From Candidatus Aenigmatarchaeota archaeon (lineage in GTDB: Archaea; Aenigmatarchaeota; Aenigmatarchaeia; QMZS01): 46,926 bases of DNA. How positions within the stretch are numbered: position 1 is the stretch's first letter; each line of letters begins with the position of its first letter. The notes under the pieces were generated by a model that was given only the letters and a program-made list of their open reading frames with translations, did no database searches and was not told the DNA's origin. The stretch spans positions 1 through 46,926 of the forward strand of contig JAUVLW010000005.1 of NCBI GenBank assembly GCA_030600555.1. The letters are read 5' to 3'. A program made the translations under genes and the position numbers. Shown one piece after another: positions 38,401-46,807 of the stretch.

Positions 38401-39379
38401 AACCATTATTTGCTGTGCAACCTTTTTGAATAATTTTTAGTTTATGATTATCAGCTATCCACGTAGGGTCTTCATGAGTATGACAATTATCACATTCAGG
38501 ACAGGTTACCTCACCGGATAATTTATTGGCTATGGTATGACCACAACCTCCCCCTGTATTAATCTTCACTAAATAACATTTCCCAATATCCAATGAAACA
38601 CTATCACCAAGATCAGACCAAACCCATAATTGCTTTCCGCAATTAGTTCCTCTTCTAATTTCAATTTTATATTCTGTACCGCAACTATCTGTGCATCCTT
38701 TTTCCAAAACTTTCACTTCATAGTCATTTTGGGGTAACCAGGAAGGATCTTCATGAGGAATATGGCACTTTGAATCTTCTCCCCCAATAATTATATTCGC
38801 AGTTGCGGATTTTGGTGGCAACGGGCTGAAGCAGACAGCAACAATCCCAATTGTTCCGTTTTCTTTTGCTTTGAAAGTGTTTGTATAAGGGTCTGTTTTA
38901 ATATTGCTTACCGGAGAATAAACTGAGTAATCCACAGGATTGTTTATTTTATTAATCATCACATACAAGCCATCAGTGCAATTAGTTACTGTACAAGTAC
39001 AGGAAGCTCCAATTTTACATGTTGTTGGACACTGGAGAAACGAATTTGTGATCTCAATTTCCTTTTTTAGAATAACCGGGATTGAGGTGCTGAAACAGAA
39101 ACCCATCACTTTTATTTTTCCTGTGCCTGTTGGTGTGAAGCTTACTTTTGCAGGGGGGATACCCGCAATCACAGGAATCTGCAATGGATTTCCTTCGCTT
39201 TTTAAAACCACCCATAAACCACTGGTACAAACACCTCCATCCAACTTTAGTTCACAGAAACATTGTTGGTTTATAGAACATTTGGAACAGTCAAGACTGT
39301 CCGCGAATGTTGGTGTTGACAATAATACAAATAATAAAATTAAGAAAAATAAGTTACTAAACAAAATATTTAGTTTCAT
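35444..39379 (-). CDS. Giant Cys-rich secreted protein with CARDB-like and C-terminal DUF1566/Lcl-like domain
   Basis: 1311 aa; signal peptide (LFSNLFFLILLFVLLSTPTFADS), many paired-Cys modules, CARDB-like PDLVISDISWTPINPKINEKIEVTVYVKNIGTA, C-terminal GGFTDWVLPDLTTLENL...YWSSIESNS...VFVRCVRG (DUF1566-like). Confidence 0.8.
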   Translation of the reverse strand: MKLNILFSNLFFLILLFVLLSTPTFADSLDCSKCSINQQCFCELKLDGGVCTSGLWVVLKSEGNPLQIPVIAGIPPAKVSFTPTGTGKIKVMGFCFSTSIPVILKKEIEITNSFLQCPTTCKIGASCTCTVTNCTDGLYVMINKINNPVDYSVYSPVSNIKTDPYTNTFKAKENGTIGIVAVCFSPLPPKSATANIIIGGEDSKCHIPHEDPSWLPQNDYEVKVLEKGCTDSCGTEYKIEIRRGTNCGKQLWVWSDLGDSVSLDIGKCYLVKINTGGGCGHTIANKLSGEVTCPECDNCHTHEDPTWIADNHKLKIIQKGCTANNGCSEGATPSTEYLVEIRDSTNCGKQLWLWLDNTRTQNQPVIGKCYESYIMKYTNNCNAYVIRYLQNEIACPECSAATCGDLGGFCCDPSICIQGKISGASDCSECCPTLGLCQALPCKVNQDCDDANPCTQNLCSAGQCNYIPITTCVSNDGCCPSGCTYPNDNDCGGSNDCSIVMNFDKQIYCEGDSLNMTLEFRKNNILTDPSVFKVLLDNPWMTNWDLTSYYNETAGTGIYYDENHRWGAPGTRTYKITATIGGCSASKIHTLNVLSKTDPQCQASPQTCAQLNGVCCDPSICVTGKISGASDCIECCTSLSGCQVNPFCGDNNCDSGECSSGCTQDCSITDCCGIEQCNTAIGEDCSTCSGDCGTCPTCTDSDGGNDYYTEGFVTGTYNGATYTYYDDCGTSIMHERYCDGTRAKINEYVCPDGCDDSATNKNICKPISDIIKATFYVRDNSGNPLSGAEVGVVDPDTSDWLGQCTTASTGKCIISGIKKDRTHQYQVDKTGYTSGIGSLNINKDTIITVILTKKPAVCTILSASITTWCSPGDSSVCEEGEGIEFTVTYAGDCPYDNEMYIQVDANSTDGLCDIQYTGGDMSGMYPLNKGTTGKIWRIPTIPAQCKGKIMSATNIALWKNGRPGDNGAVWVAGSTISGMFEFAGKTICTDSDSHLGFPDWLAVKGVCKDSTGTYTDSCPDSSGMVREWYCGPTSASPEDRSCLGSDTTVGCLANGFGACVDGACDAKPDLVISDISWTPINPKINEKIEVTVYVKNIGTAYAGTTEGNHVWMRFEIPILGQDVGAGTNGGLNPDQTKNRVFGVVGTPNIIFSTSGQYQIKVVADPFKSIEESNENNNERIETINITQPLCSCSGTGYETHTIGSDTVYVDCNTDKCWTSTPDLLYNWEGAYNYCYNLDYGGFTDWVLPDLTTLENLCSSCFGTCFGKEGYSSDYWSSIESNSDDANSLLFYTCNQRTGSKSIEVFVRCVRG

Positions 39380-39771
39380 AATTTTAATTCATTTTTTATA
39401 TATATAGTTTCTAATATCCTCGTTTGATTGCCGCAGACAAAAATAATCATATAATTACCAACGTCCAAATTATTAAAATCATGTTTCCCAGAAGGATTTT
39501 CCAATATCCATGAATAAGTTGACTCCCCTTTTTGCAATACAACTGCAGAATCGCCATAACATCCAAACCATTCACAGGTAACTTTATTATTACCTGATTT
39601 TTCACAACTGTATTCTATAGTTGTTTTTTCCAGCTCTGATAGAACAGAAGAATCAACTGAGGGGTTTGCTCCAGATTGCATTAAAAAATAAACTAAAAAT
39701 ATAGCCACAACCATTAAAATTCCATAAACCAAATAATTCCCTTTACCTATATTTTTATTTTTAGCTTTCAT
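39376..39771 (-). CDS. Membrane-anchored small surface protein
   Basis: 131 aa; TM YLVYGILMVVAIFLVYFLMQSG; 4-nt overlap with the 1311-aa gene start; ends 2 nt from the pilin gene. Confidence 0.65.
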   Translation of the reverse strand: MKAKNKNIGKGNYLVYGILMVVAIFLVYFLMQSGANPSVDSSVLSELEKTTIEYSCEKSGNNKVTCEWFGCYGDSAVVLQKGESTYSWILENPSGKHDFNNLDVGNYMIIFVCGNQTRILETIYIKNELKL

Positions 39772-39772
39772 A

Positions 39773-40741
39773 TTAAGGACAACCAGTCATAACAAATGGT
39801 GTTCCTGCTGGATTTGTACAACTCAAAGAAATAATCCAAGTAGTTGATGGACCACAAGCAAAAGTATTATCAAAACCACCTGGTTGAGAAACTAAAGTCA
39901 CCCCATTAACTATTGATGCACCATCAGTCCTCAGAGAACCGCTATCCATATCAGCTACACTTACCAGAGTTGCAGTATTACAATTAGTATTGCAAGTTAT
40001 TGTATAAGGCGTTGTGGTTTTATCAATAACACAACCACTTAAAGTTGCTGCTCCGCCTCCGCCGCAATCCACAGCACAACTTGCTGCGGTTTCTCCAATT
40101 GCCGCATTACAACCTTCAATTCCACAACAGTCTGTTACAGTGCAATCTGCAGTACATCCACCAGAACACTCGCCTGCCTCGCAAACCCCATTTCCACAAT
40201 TAGCCGACACTCCGCAAACATCAGCAGGGAAATATTGCTCAAACCAATTATCTTCTATATTTGCTGGTAATCTGCAATTTCCGGGTTTTACTTTATCATG
40301 AACAGCCGCATTTGCTTTGGTAACATCACCTTTGTATTTATCTAAATAAGCCTGACATAAAGCACTGGCACAACCTTTCGCAGGGACTGAACCAAATCTC
40401 CTGTCGCATGGAACCATTGAAAAACAATAAATTCTTTCCTCGCACACATCCCAAGTAACATATTCTCCAATTGAAATAAGTTCATTCTTACCTCCATTTC
40501 CATCCCAGTCAGTGCCATCTGCTCCACCTTCAAAATAATACCTGCAATAATCTAATGAAGAACTCTCTGTACATAAAGCATCGCATTTATTTTTAAACTC
40601 CATCTGCTGCATTTCAATTTCCTTATAAGGTAAACTATCCGTACCTATGCGTGTAAGAATCATACTAATAATTACTCCGGCAACAACAAGTAAAATTATA
40701 AAACCAACGATCGTTTCTAAACTCATTTGACCTTTATTCAT
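39773..40741 (-). CDS. Class III signal peptide pilin with appended Cys-rich module
   Basis: 322 aa; MNKGQMSLETIVGFIILLVVAGVIISMIL; paralogous ectodomain to 33918-34514, then CGNGVCEAGECSGGCTADCTVTDCCGIEGCNAAIGETAASCAVDCG. Confidence 0.78.
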   Translation of the reverse strand: MNKGQMSLETIVGFIILLVVAGVIISMILTRIGTDSLPYKEIEMQQMEFKNKCDALCTESSSLDYCRYYFEGGADGTDWDGNGGKNELISIGEYVTWDVCEERIYCFSMVPCDRRFGSVPAKGCASALCQAYLDKYKGDVTKANAAVHDKVKPGNCRLPANIEDNWFEQYFPADVCGVSANCGNGVCEAGECSGGCTADCTVTDCCGIEGCNAAIGETAASCAVDCGGGGAATLSGCVIDKTTTPYTITCNTNCNTATLVSVADMDSGSLRTDGASIVNGVTLVSQPGGFDNTFACGPSTTWIISLSCTNPAGTPFVMTGCP

Positions 40742-40839
40742 AATATATTACACTACCTTATATATAAGAACGTCCAAAAAATATTTATCAACCTTGGATA
40801 GAAATAATCAAGTAAGACAATATTAAAACATCCATCAAC

Positions 40840-41688
40840 TCAAGGTAATATAAATTCAGTTATATCTTCATCTTCCGTGATTCCAACATACCTTTCCCAT
40901 TCTTCCCCTTCAATTTCAACCACAACTTCTTTAATCAATTTGTAGTTATAATAATTCACACCAGAAATTTTTGTGGAAACTACATCCAAATTTTGGTTTT
41001 CAAAATATTCAATCGCTAATTCAATTGCTCTCGAATCTGTAAGAAGCATTCCCTGAGTCTCACACTTTTTAGTTAGTTCATTGCATATTTCTTCAGGTGA
41101 GTAACAAGCGCAATCAATACAACAATTATTAGGATTCTCATAAGGTTCGCAATTCCCGTCTCCGCAAACCGGTTTTACGCATTTCTTTTTTGTTGAAGAA
41201 CAATATTCTTCATTCCCGCACTTGCAATCTTTTGGGCAATCAAAACAGTTTTCTCCCGGTTCACAAATATTATTCCCGCAAACATACGTTGGCTGACAGA
41301 TACCGCAATCTTTTGGGCATGTAGAACATAATTCGCCTGCATCGCATTTATTATCCCCGCAAAATGAAATAATCTCACAAACACCGCAATCAACAGGACA
41401 ATTAGAACAATTTTCCATTCTTTCGCAATTACCGTTTCCGCAGGTTGGTTTTACACAGGTTTTTTCTTTGGAAAAACAATATTCTCCTTCATTGCATTCA
41501 CAGTCCTCAGGGCAATCAAAACAGTTTTCTCCCGGTTCACAAACCATATTCCCGCAAGATTCCTTTGTAAAATTATATATTATAAAAATACTTGTTAATA
41601 TACCTATGACAAGAAAAACTGCAACAAATTGATTCTTGTTTACCACCTTCATATTTTTTTCTTCCCCAATATCATATTGCATAATCAT
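40840..41688 (-). CDS. Membrane-anchored protein with tandem CGNxxCEPGENCxxCPxDC repeats
   Basis: 282 aa; N-terminal TM FVAVFLVIGILTSIFIIYNF; five Cys-rich repeat units; a 34-bp identical DNA repeat at 41234-41267 and 41510-41543. Confidence 0.75.
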   Translation of the reverse strand: MIMQYDIGEEKNMKVVNKNQFVAVFLVIGILTSIFIIYNFTKESCGNMVCEPGENCFDCPEDCECNEGEYCFSKEKTCVKPTCGNGNCERMENCSNCPVDCGVCEIISFCGDNKCDAGELCSTCPKDCGICQPTYVCGNNICEPGENCFDCPKDCKCGNEEYCSSTKKKCVKPVCGDGNCEPYENPNNCCIDCACYSPEEICNELTKKCETQGMLLTDSRAIELAIEYFENQNLDVVSTKISGVNYYNYKLIKEVVVEIEGEEWERYVGITEDEDITEFILP

Positions 41689-41689
41689 A

Positions 41690-43534
41690 TTACCACATAT
41701 TCTTAATTTTCAAAGTTGGGTCTCCATAAAGACAGTTAATTATATACTCACGGTTGCCATATACGCTCCAATAACTATTTTTGCCCGCCATATAATAATC
41801 ACCAACCCTATTCCCAACACCCGTTCCAGTGTTTACCTGAAAATTGTTTGCCACTAGGGCATATAAAGTCCCTATAAGTCGGTCTCCGCCAGGGACTGGA
41901 CAACCAGCACCCAGGGTTCCTCTATTATTGGCAGTACTCCCAAAATAAATTGCACCATTATTCTTTAAAAAAGTCATTGGAATTGAACCTAAAGTTGATG
42001 ACTTTAATCTTAAGTGGCCGCCGCCGCAAGACATAGACATCCAGACAGCATTTGAAGTGTCAATACCCCCAACTCCAAAAGGATTTGTATTTAAACATCC
42101 TCCATGCAATAAATCTGAACTTGAAGGACCGGGTCCATGCGCAAGGATAGTAACAAAATCTTTTCCTGAAAGAGGCGCTAAAGAAATACAACCGCAACAA
42201 GTTCCGCAAGCAGAACAAGAACCCCCCCAGACCGCTGAGCAAAAACACCTGCCGCTAGTCCATGCGCGATTATCATAGCCTCCACAACTCATTATCGGGG
42301 CAATATAATCTGATAAATCCAACCCGCCTGAATTATGCAAAGAAATGCTTGTATCCAAAGCATTCAAAATCACATCCAAATCACCATTATTAGGGTCAGG
42401 AAATCTTCCAACAGGAATATCTAACACATTATCTTTTGGATTAAAATCTCCATAATAATTATCTGTCTCATATGGCTTCCCATAAGCATAGCCCACATGA
42501 GGTTGTATAAACCTATCATAACCCCCAATGATTACAAGATAAGATGAATTTAATTTTGGAATCAACTGATCAAGAATGCCATCAATATTAGTGCTGCTGC
42601 TTGGATTAGTTACTTTACTCCCTATTATATCTGAAGTTTCATCTTCGTCAAGATAAAGAAATATTGACCCAAGACCGTCGCTACCCAGTGCTGACTGATA
42701 AGCCTTTATCTTATTTTCAAGTTGTGTTATTTGAGCGGGAGAATATACAGTTTGCATATTAGATTTTAAAGCAACTATTAAAACTTCACCTCCAAATACA
42801 CAATCTGTTCCATTCCAACTCTTTCCCGGTTCGCAGCAGGCTTTATTATAACCATAAAAAGTTGTATCTGTTGGATTGCAGGTAAGAGTTGTATTGCATT
42901 CATTGTCGCAAAAACATTCTTCTCCTTTTGACATGTTAAGTCTGGTATCATCAACGCAACCGGATTCATCTGAGTAAGGGTCCTCAGGGCAACAAGTGGG
43001 GCTAGAACCGCTTGCATTGCAGATACAATCAACTGAATTTAAACAATTTTCACCTATATCTGGGTTGCAAAATCCATCTCCTATACAAATTAGGTTTGGT
43101 CCATAACAATCAGGGCAATTTTCCAGACATTCGTCCGCAGTGCAAATAGTATTCATATCGCAATCAGGAAGTTCTTCAGAGATATAGATTTCTCCATTGG
43201 CTAAATGCACAAAACAAACACTTGCTATCTCTTTTAAATCAACATTATTAGCTTCCTTTGGTATTGGATAAAAAGATTCCTTTCCACCCTGTCTGAAAGT
43301 TAAATAACCCTGCTCTATTTTTAAATCAGAAAGCGAAATGTTGAAACAATAACTTACATATGAAGGCTCGCTTGTTAATTTTTCAAGCACAGACACAATT
43401 CTTTCAGCAGTTCCTTTTGCAATATAACCTTCGGTTTCATCAACACTGCCAGTAAGATAAACCTGAGCAGCAAAGAAAAGTATTAGACCAACTAAGATGG
43501 AACCTATCATTAAAATATAATTGTCTATCCCCAT
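41690..43534 (-). CDS. Pilin-like-anchored clan CD (C25 gingipain-like) cysteine peptidase
   Basis: 614 aa; N-terminal TM DNYILMIGSILVGLILFFAAQVYL; Cys-rich linker; VIIGGYDRFIQPHVGYAYG, LDIPVGRFP, FVTILAHGPG (His), VWMSMSCGGG (Cys), CLYGDPTLKIKN. Confidence 0.75.
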   Translation of the reverse strand: MGIDNYILMIGSILVGLILFFAAQVYLTGSVDETEGYIAKGTAERIVSVLEKLTSEPSYVSYCFNISLSDLKIEQGYLTFRQGGKESFYPIPKEANNVDLKEIASVCFVHLANGEIYISEELPDCDMNTICTADECLENCPDCYGPNLICIGDGFCNPDIGENCLNSVDCICNASGSSPTCCPEDPYSDESGCVDDTRLNMSKGEECFCDNECNTTLTCNPTDTTFYGYNKACCEPGKSWNGTDCVFGGEVLIVALKSNMQTVYSPAQITQLENKIKAYQSALGSDGLGSIFLYLDEDETSDIIGSKVTNPSSSTNIDGILDQLIPKLNSSYLVIIGGYDRFIQPHVGYAYGKPYETDNYYGDFNPKDNVLDIPVGRFPDPNNGDLDVILNALDTSISLHNSGGLDLSDYIAPIMSCGGYDNRAWTSGRCFCSAVWGGSCSACGTCCGCISLAPLSGKDFVTILAHGPGPSSSDLLHGGCLNTNPFGVGGIDTSNAVWMSMSCGGGHLRLKSSTLGSIPMTFLKNNGAIYFGSTANNRGTLGAGCPVPGGDRLIGTLYALVANNFQVNTGTGVGNRVGDYYMAGKNSYWSVYGNREYIINCLYGDPTLKIKNMW

Positions 43535-43559
43535 ATATAAATTAAGATATTATACTAAT

Positions 43560-44135
43560 TTAGACTTTTAAATATTTACCTTCTTTTGCTCTTGTTGTCC
43601 TTCTATAATAAATAACTCCGATTATTCCTAAAACAATCAAGATAATTAAACCAGCCGCTAAAAAAAGATAATCTTTCGTTTTTTGGAAATCCTGTGTTGT
43701 TTCTTTTGATTTATTCAATTCTTCTTTTTCCAGTTCCATCAATTCAGTAACTTCTATCTCCGAACCATTTTCCAAAACACAAACAGCGCATTCTTCACCA
43801 TAAGTACATCCTTCAGAAACAGTTTTTATTTTATATCCTTTTTGTTTGCAGTAAGTATATTCTTTTCCTTCTTTTCCTTCAAGAAATTTCCACTCTTCAG
43901 CTTCCGAACCGTCTGGAAAATGGCAGATTCCATAATCACCTTCAGGAGCACTTTTAATTGTATAATTATAACCTAATTCTTCGCAATAAACCGCTGCAGG
44001 ATTTGGCATTGGATTAACTATCATGGAAGCAGAACTGATAGAAACAATTCCAATAAAAATTATTATCGTCATAACAAAAACTCTTGCCTGATTTTTTCTA
44101 AAAAAACTTACCGCTTTTTCTTCTTTATTTTTCAT
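43560..44135 (-). CDS. DUF333-like domain membrane protein
   Basis: 191 aa; NPAAVYCEELGYNYTIKSAPEGDYGICHFPDGSEAEEWKFLEGKEG (DUF333-like) and a second, partial repeat; N- and C-terminal TMs. Confidence 0.72.
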   Translation of the reverse strand: MKNKEEKAVSFFRKNQARVFVMTIIIFIGIVSISSASMIVNPMPNPAAVYCEELGYNYTIKSAPEGDYGICHFPDGSEAEEWKFLEGKEGKEYTYCKQKGYKIKTVSEGCTYGEECAVCVLENGSEIEVTELMELEKEELNKSKETTQDFQKTKDYLFLAAGLIILIVLGIIGVIYYRRTTRAKEGKYLKV

Positions 44136-44196
44136 AATAATATTTTTGTTATATTAAAGTAAACCTTATAAACAAATCCTGATTCTCTTTTTATTT

Positions 44197-45933
44197 TTAT
44201 GGTGGTGTCACTCCAACTACATAATGAACCCCCCAGGATTCTATTAACATTTGTCCATAACCTACCTTAAAATATCCATTACCACTATATCCAGCACCCC
44301 AACTATTCCTGACAATCCATTGGCTTCTGGCATCATCATATCCAACTATCACTATTGCATGGTTTGGACTTTTTCCTCTACCACCCATTTTTATATATGC
44401 TGATACAGGACCATGATTAACTATTATTTTTTTTATTTCGTCCCGTCCTCCAACCCATCCTTTATCCACATAATTTCCTATTTTCCACAAATTTGTGCTC
44501 CATGCAGCGCACCTTGAACTACAAGCAACATTACTTGCTTTATAAGGAAAACAGGATTCCTCAGTAATTCCACTATCTCTCATATATATCAGCGCTGACT
44601 TAGGCCAACCGCCGCTACAAGTTCCTGCACTACAACAAGTAGAAACCAAATATCTCTCAGCAAGGTTTATATCTAAAGTAGGATTATTTTGTTCAATATT
44701 ATATTGCCCTTCTACTGCCCCTATTGCTGAAAACGCCCAACAGGATCCACAAGACCCTTGATTTCTGACTGGACTCATCCAATCAGCTCCTCCCGCCGGC
44801 AAAGCACCTGGCAATTCCTTATGGCTCCAGTCAAATGAAGTAGGAAGAGCAATGCAATCATTATCAGTAGTGCTATCGCAACTCAACGGACAACACCCAT
44901 CACCATTTATACAAGCAACAGATGGGTTGGAACAAGAAGCTATACAAGTGCCCGAGTTACTACAACTATCAGGACCTGTGCAACTGTCGCTGTCATCGCA
45001 ATCAGCATTATTATTACAAACTGGATTCCGACAAGTTCCTGCACAACAGATTTGAGGGGCAATACAAGCACCTGAACAATCAAGAGAATTAGAACAACCA
45101 TCCCAAAGATTAGTTCCGCATTGTCCTGAATAATCAACAGCGCAAGTAAGAGTTGGAACGCAACAATCATTATCCGTAGTGCTATCGCAACCCGCTGGAC
45201 AACAATTGTCATTATCCATACAAACAATGATAGCAATATTGGAACAAGAAGCTGTACATGTACCTGCGTTACTGCAAATATCAGCAGTGCAATCATTACC
45301 ATCTTTGCAATCATTGGGACCATTACATATTAAAGTTTGGCAAACATCAGAGCAACATATCTCAGAAGGAACGCAAGCACCTGAACAATCAAGAGAATTA
45401 GAACAACCATCCCAAAGATTAGTTCCGCATTGTCCTGAATAATCAAGGCAAGTTAAAGAAGGAACACAAACCATTATATTAAAGGTTGCTCCATTTTCAT
45501 CTTCTGAAAAATATCCTAAATTATCATTGGCAATTATATCAACAAAATAGGTTCCTATAAGTCTCCCTGTTGAATCCCAAGTATTTCCATAAATATTATC
45601 ATTAGCTGCTCCATCAGAATGCAAACCATCATCATAAAGAGTAACTAAAGCAACATCAGTTTCGTCCGGGTTTTGAATATGCGCTATTGCAGAACCAATG
45701 CCTGAAACATCAGAAACTTGAGATGTAATAATAAATAGAGTGTTTAAAGAACCTGAAGTGGGAAGTACGGCGGTATTTTGAATGAGTGGATTTGGAGAAG
45801 GAGCTACCTCAAAACTAGGATCGCTGGATAAAATAATATTTATTTCAATAACGGATAAAAGTAAAAATATAAATAATATATATATAATTTTTCTCATAAA
45901 TATATTTTTAATTTTAAAACTATATATTCTCAT
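44197..45933 (-). CDS. Secreted papain-like (C1A) cysteine peptidase with duplicated Cys-rich modules
   Basis: 578 aa; PVRNQGSCGSCWAFSAIGAVEGQ (Cys), NHAIVIVGYDD (His), VRNSWGAGYSGNGYFKV (Asn); N-terminal TPTSG/YDDGLHSDGAANDNIYGNTWDSTG module. Confidence 0.9.
   Translation of the reverse strand: MRIYSFKIKNIFMRKIIYILFIFLLLSVIEINIILSSDPSFEVAPSPNPLIQNTAVLPTSGSLNTLFIITSQVSDVSGIGSAIAHIQNPDETDVALVTLYDDGLHSDGAANDNIYGNTWDSTGRLIGTYFVDIIANDNLGYFSEDENGATFNIMVCVPSLTCLDYSGQCGTNLWDGCSNSLDCSGACVPSEICCSDVCQTLICNGPNDCKDGNDCTADICSNAGTCTASCSNIAIIVCMDNDNCCPAGCDSTTDNDCCVPTLTCAVDYSGQCGTNLWDGCSNSLDCSGACIAPQICCAGTCRNPVCNNNADCDDSDSCTGPDSCSNSGTCIASCSNPSVACINGDGCCPLSCDSTTDNDCIALPTSFDWSHKELPGALPAGGADWMSPVRNQGSCGSCWAFSAIGAVEGQYNIEQNNPTLDINLAERYLVSTCCSAGTCSGGWPKSALIYMRDSGITEESCFPYKASNVACSSRCAAWSTNLWKIGNYVDKGWVGGRDEIKKIIVNHGPVSAYIKMGGRGKSPNHAIVIVGYDDARSQWIVRNSWGAGYSGNGYFKVGYGQMLIESWGVHYVVGVTPP
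45065..45137. repeat. 73-bp direct repeat, copy 1 (inside papain-like gene)
   Basis: CAAGCACCTGAACAATCAAGAGAATTAGAACAACCATCCCAAAGATTAGTTCCGCATTGTCCTGAATAATCAA; identical to 45374-45446 (309-bp period). Confidence 0.88.
45374..45446. repeat. 73-bp direct repeat, copy 2
   Basis: Identical to 45065-45137. Confidence 0.88.
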
Positions 45934-46783
45934 TTTCTCTACAATTACCTAATATATCACAGGCTGTTATATCTACATAATATGGTGCTAATGGAAATCC
46001 TGTTGAATCCCAAGTATTTCCATAAATATTATCATTAACGGCACCATCAGAATGCAAACCATCATCATAAAGAGTGATTAAAGCAATATCTGTTTCGTCC
46101 GGGTTTTGAATATGCGCTATTGTTGTGGTTGCATTTACACCTGATGAATCTGTTATCTCAGCAGTAATAATAAACACAGTGTCCATTGGTCCTGAAGTTG
46201 GATTAATTTGAGCATTTTGAATAATTGGTGAAATAAAATCTTCATTTGTTGTTTTAATATTTATTTTAGTTATATTTACACCCACATTATCTCTTTTAAG
46301 TATTAAATTATATTCAAAAGACTCTGGGTTTCCTTTTATCTGATTAATTAGGGAAGTTAATGAAAATTCTATTGGTACTGCACCTAAGAAAGGTATCCTT
46401 GCATTGCAGTCAAGTTGTTTACATATAGTTTTTTTATTTTTTATTTTGATGCATAAGAAATCACCTGATGAAACATTTTCTTTTATGATGGAATCTATTA
46501 AATCTGTATTATTGTATTCCCCATATTGATCTGAGGTTAAATAAATTCCAATAATGTTTTTGTTTAAAATCAGGTTTGCTTCTTTTTGGTTTCCTAAATA
46601 ACTCCAGCAGAGTTCGTTTGTTTGTGTATATAGTTCATCGTATTGCTCTAGAACACTTTGTTCAGTTACTGTGTTTATCATTTGGAGTGAATAAGAATAA
46701 CCCAAAGTTAAGATTAATAAACCTGCGATGATGCCTGCAACAATCCATATCCAGACCTCCACGGTACCCTTCATAATTAACAC
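45920..46783 (-). CDS. Pilin-like protein with ectodomain module shared with the papain-like peptidase
   Basis: 287 aa; MKGTVEVWIWIVAGIIAGLLILTLGYSYSLQ N-terminal TM; AHIQNPDETDIALITLYDDGLHSDGAVNDNIYGNTWDSTG nearly identical to the neighbour. Confidence 0.72.
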   Translation of the reverse strand: MLIMKGTVEVWIWIVAGIIAGLLILTLGYSYSLQMINTVTEQSVLEQYDELYTQTNELCWSYLGNQKEANLILNKNIIGIYLTSDQYGEYNNTDLIDSIIKENVSSGDFLCIKIKNKKTICKQLDCNARIPFLGAVPIEFSLTSLINQIKGNPESFEYNLILKRDNVGVNITKINIKTTNEDFISPIIQNAQINPTSGPMDTVFIITAEITDSSGVNATTTIAHIQNPDETDIALITLYDDGLHSDGAVNDNIYGNTWDSTGFPLAPYYVDITACDILGNCRENENI

Positions 46784-46807
46784 TCGAAGGTATAAAAGTA
46801 TTTGTTT

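Noticed and set aside
44852-45442. Plus-strand Gln/Ser/Leu-rich ORFs (44852-45055, 45179-45442) and similar ones at 40014-40301
   Set aside because: Antisense shadows of Cys-rich repeat genes; their repetitiveness is inherited from the opposite-strand coding repeats.
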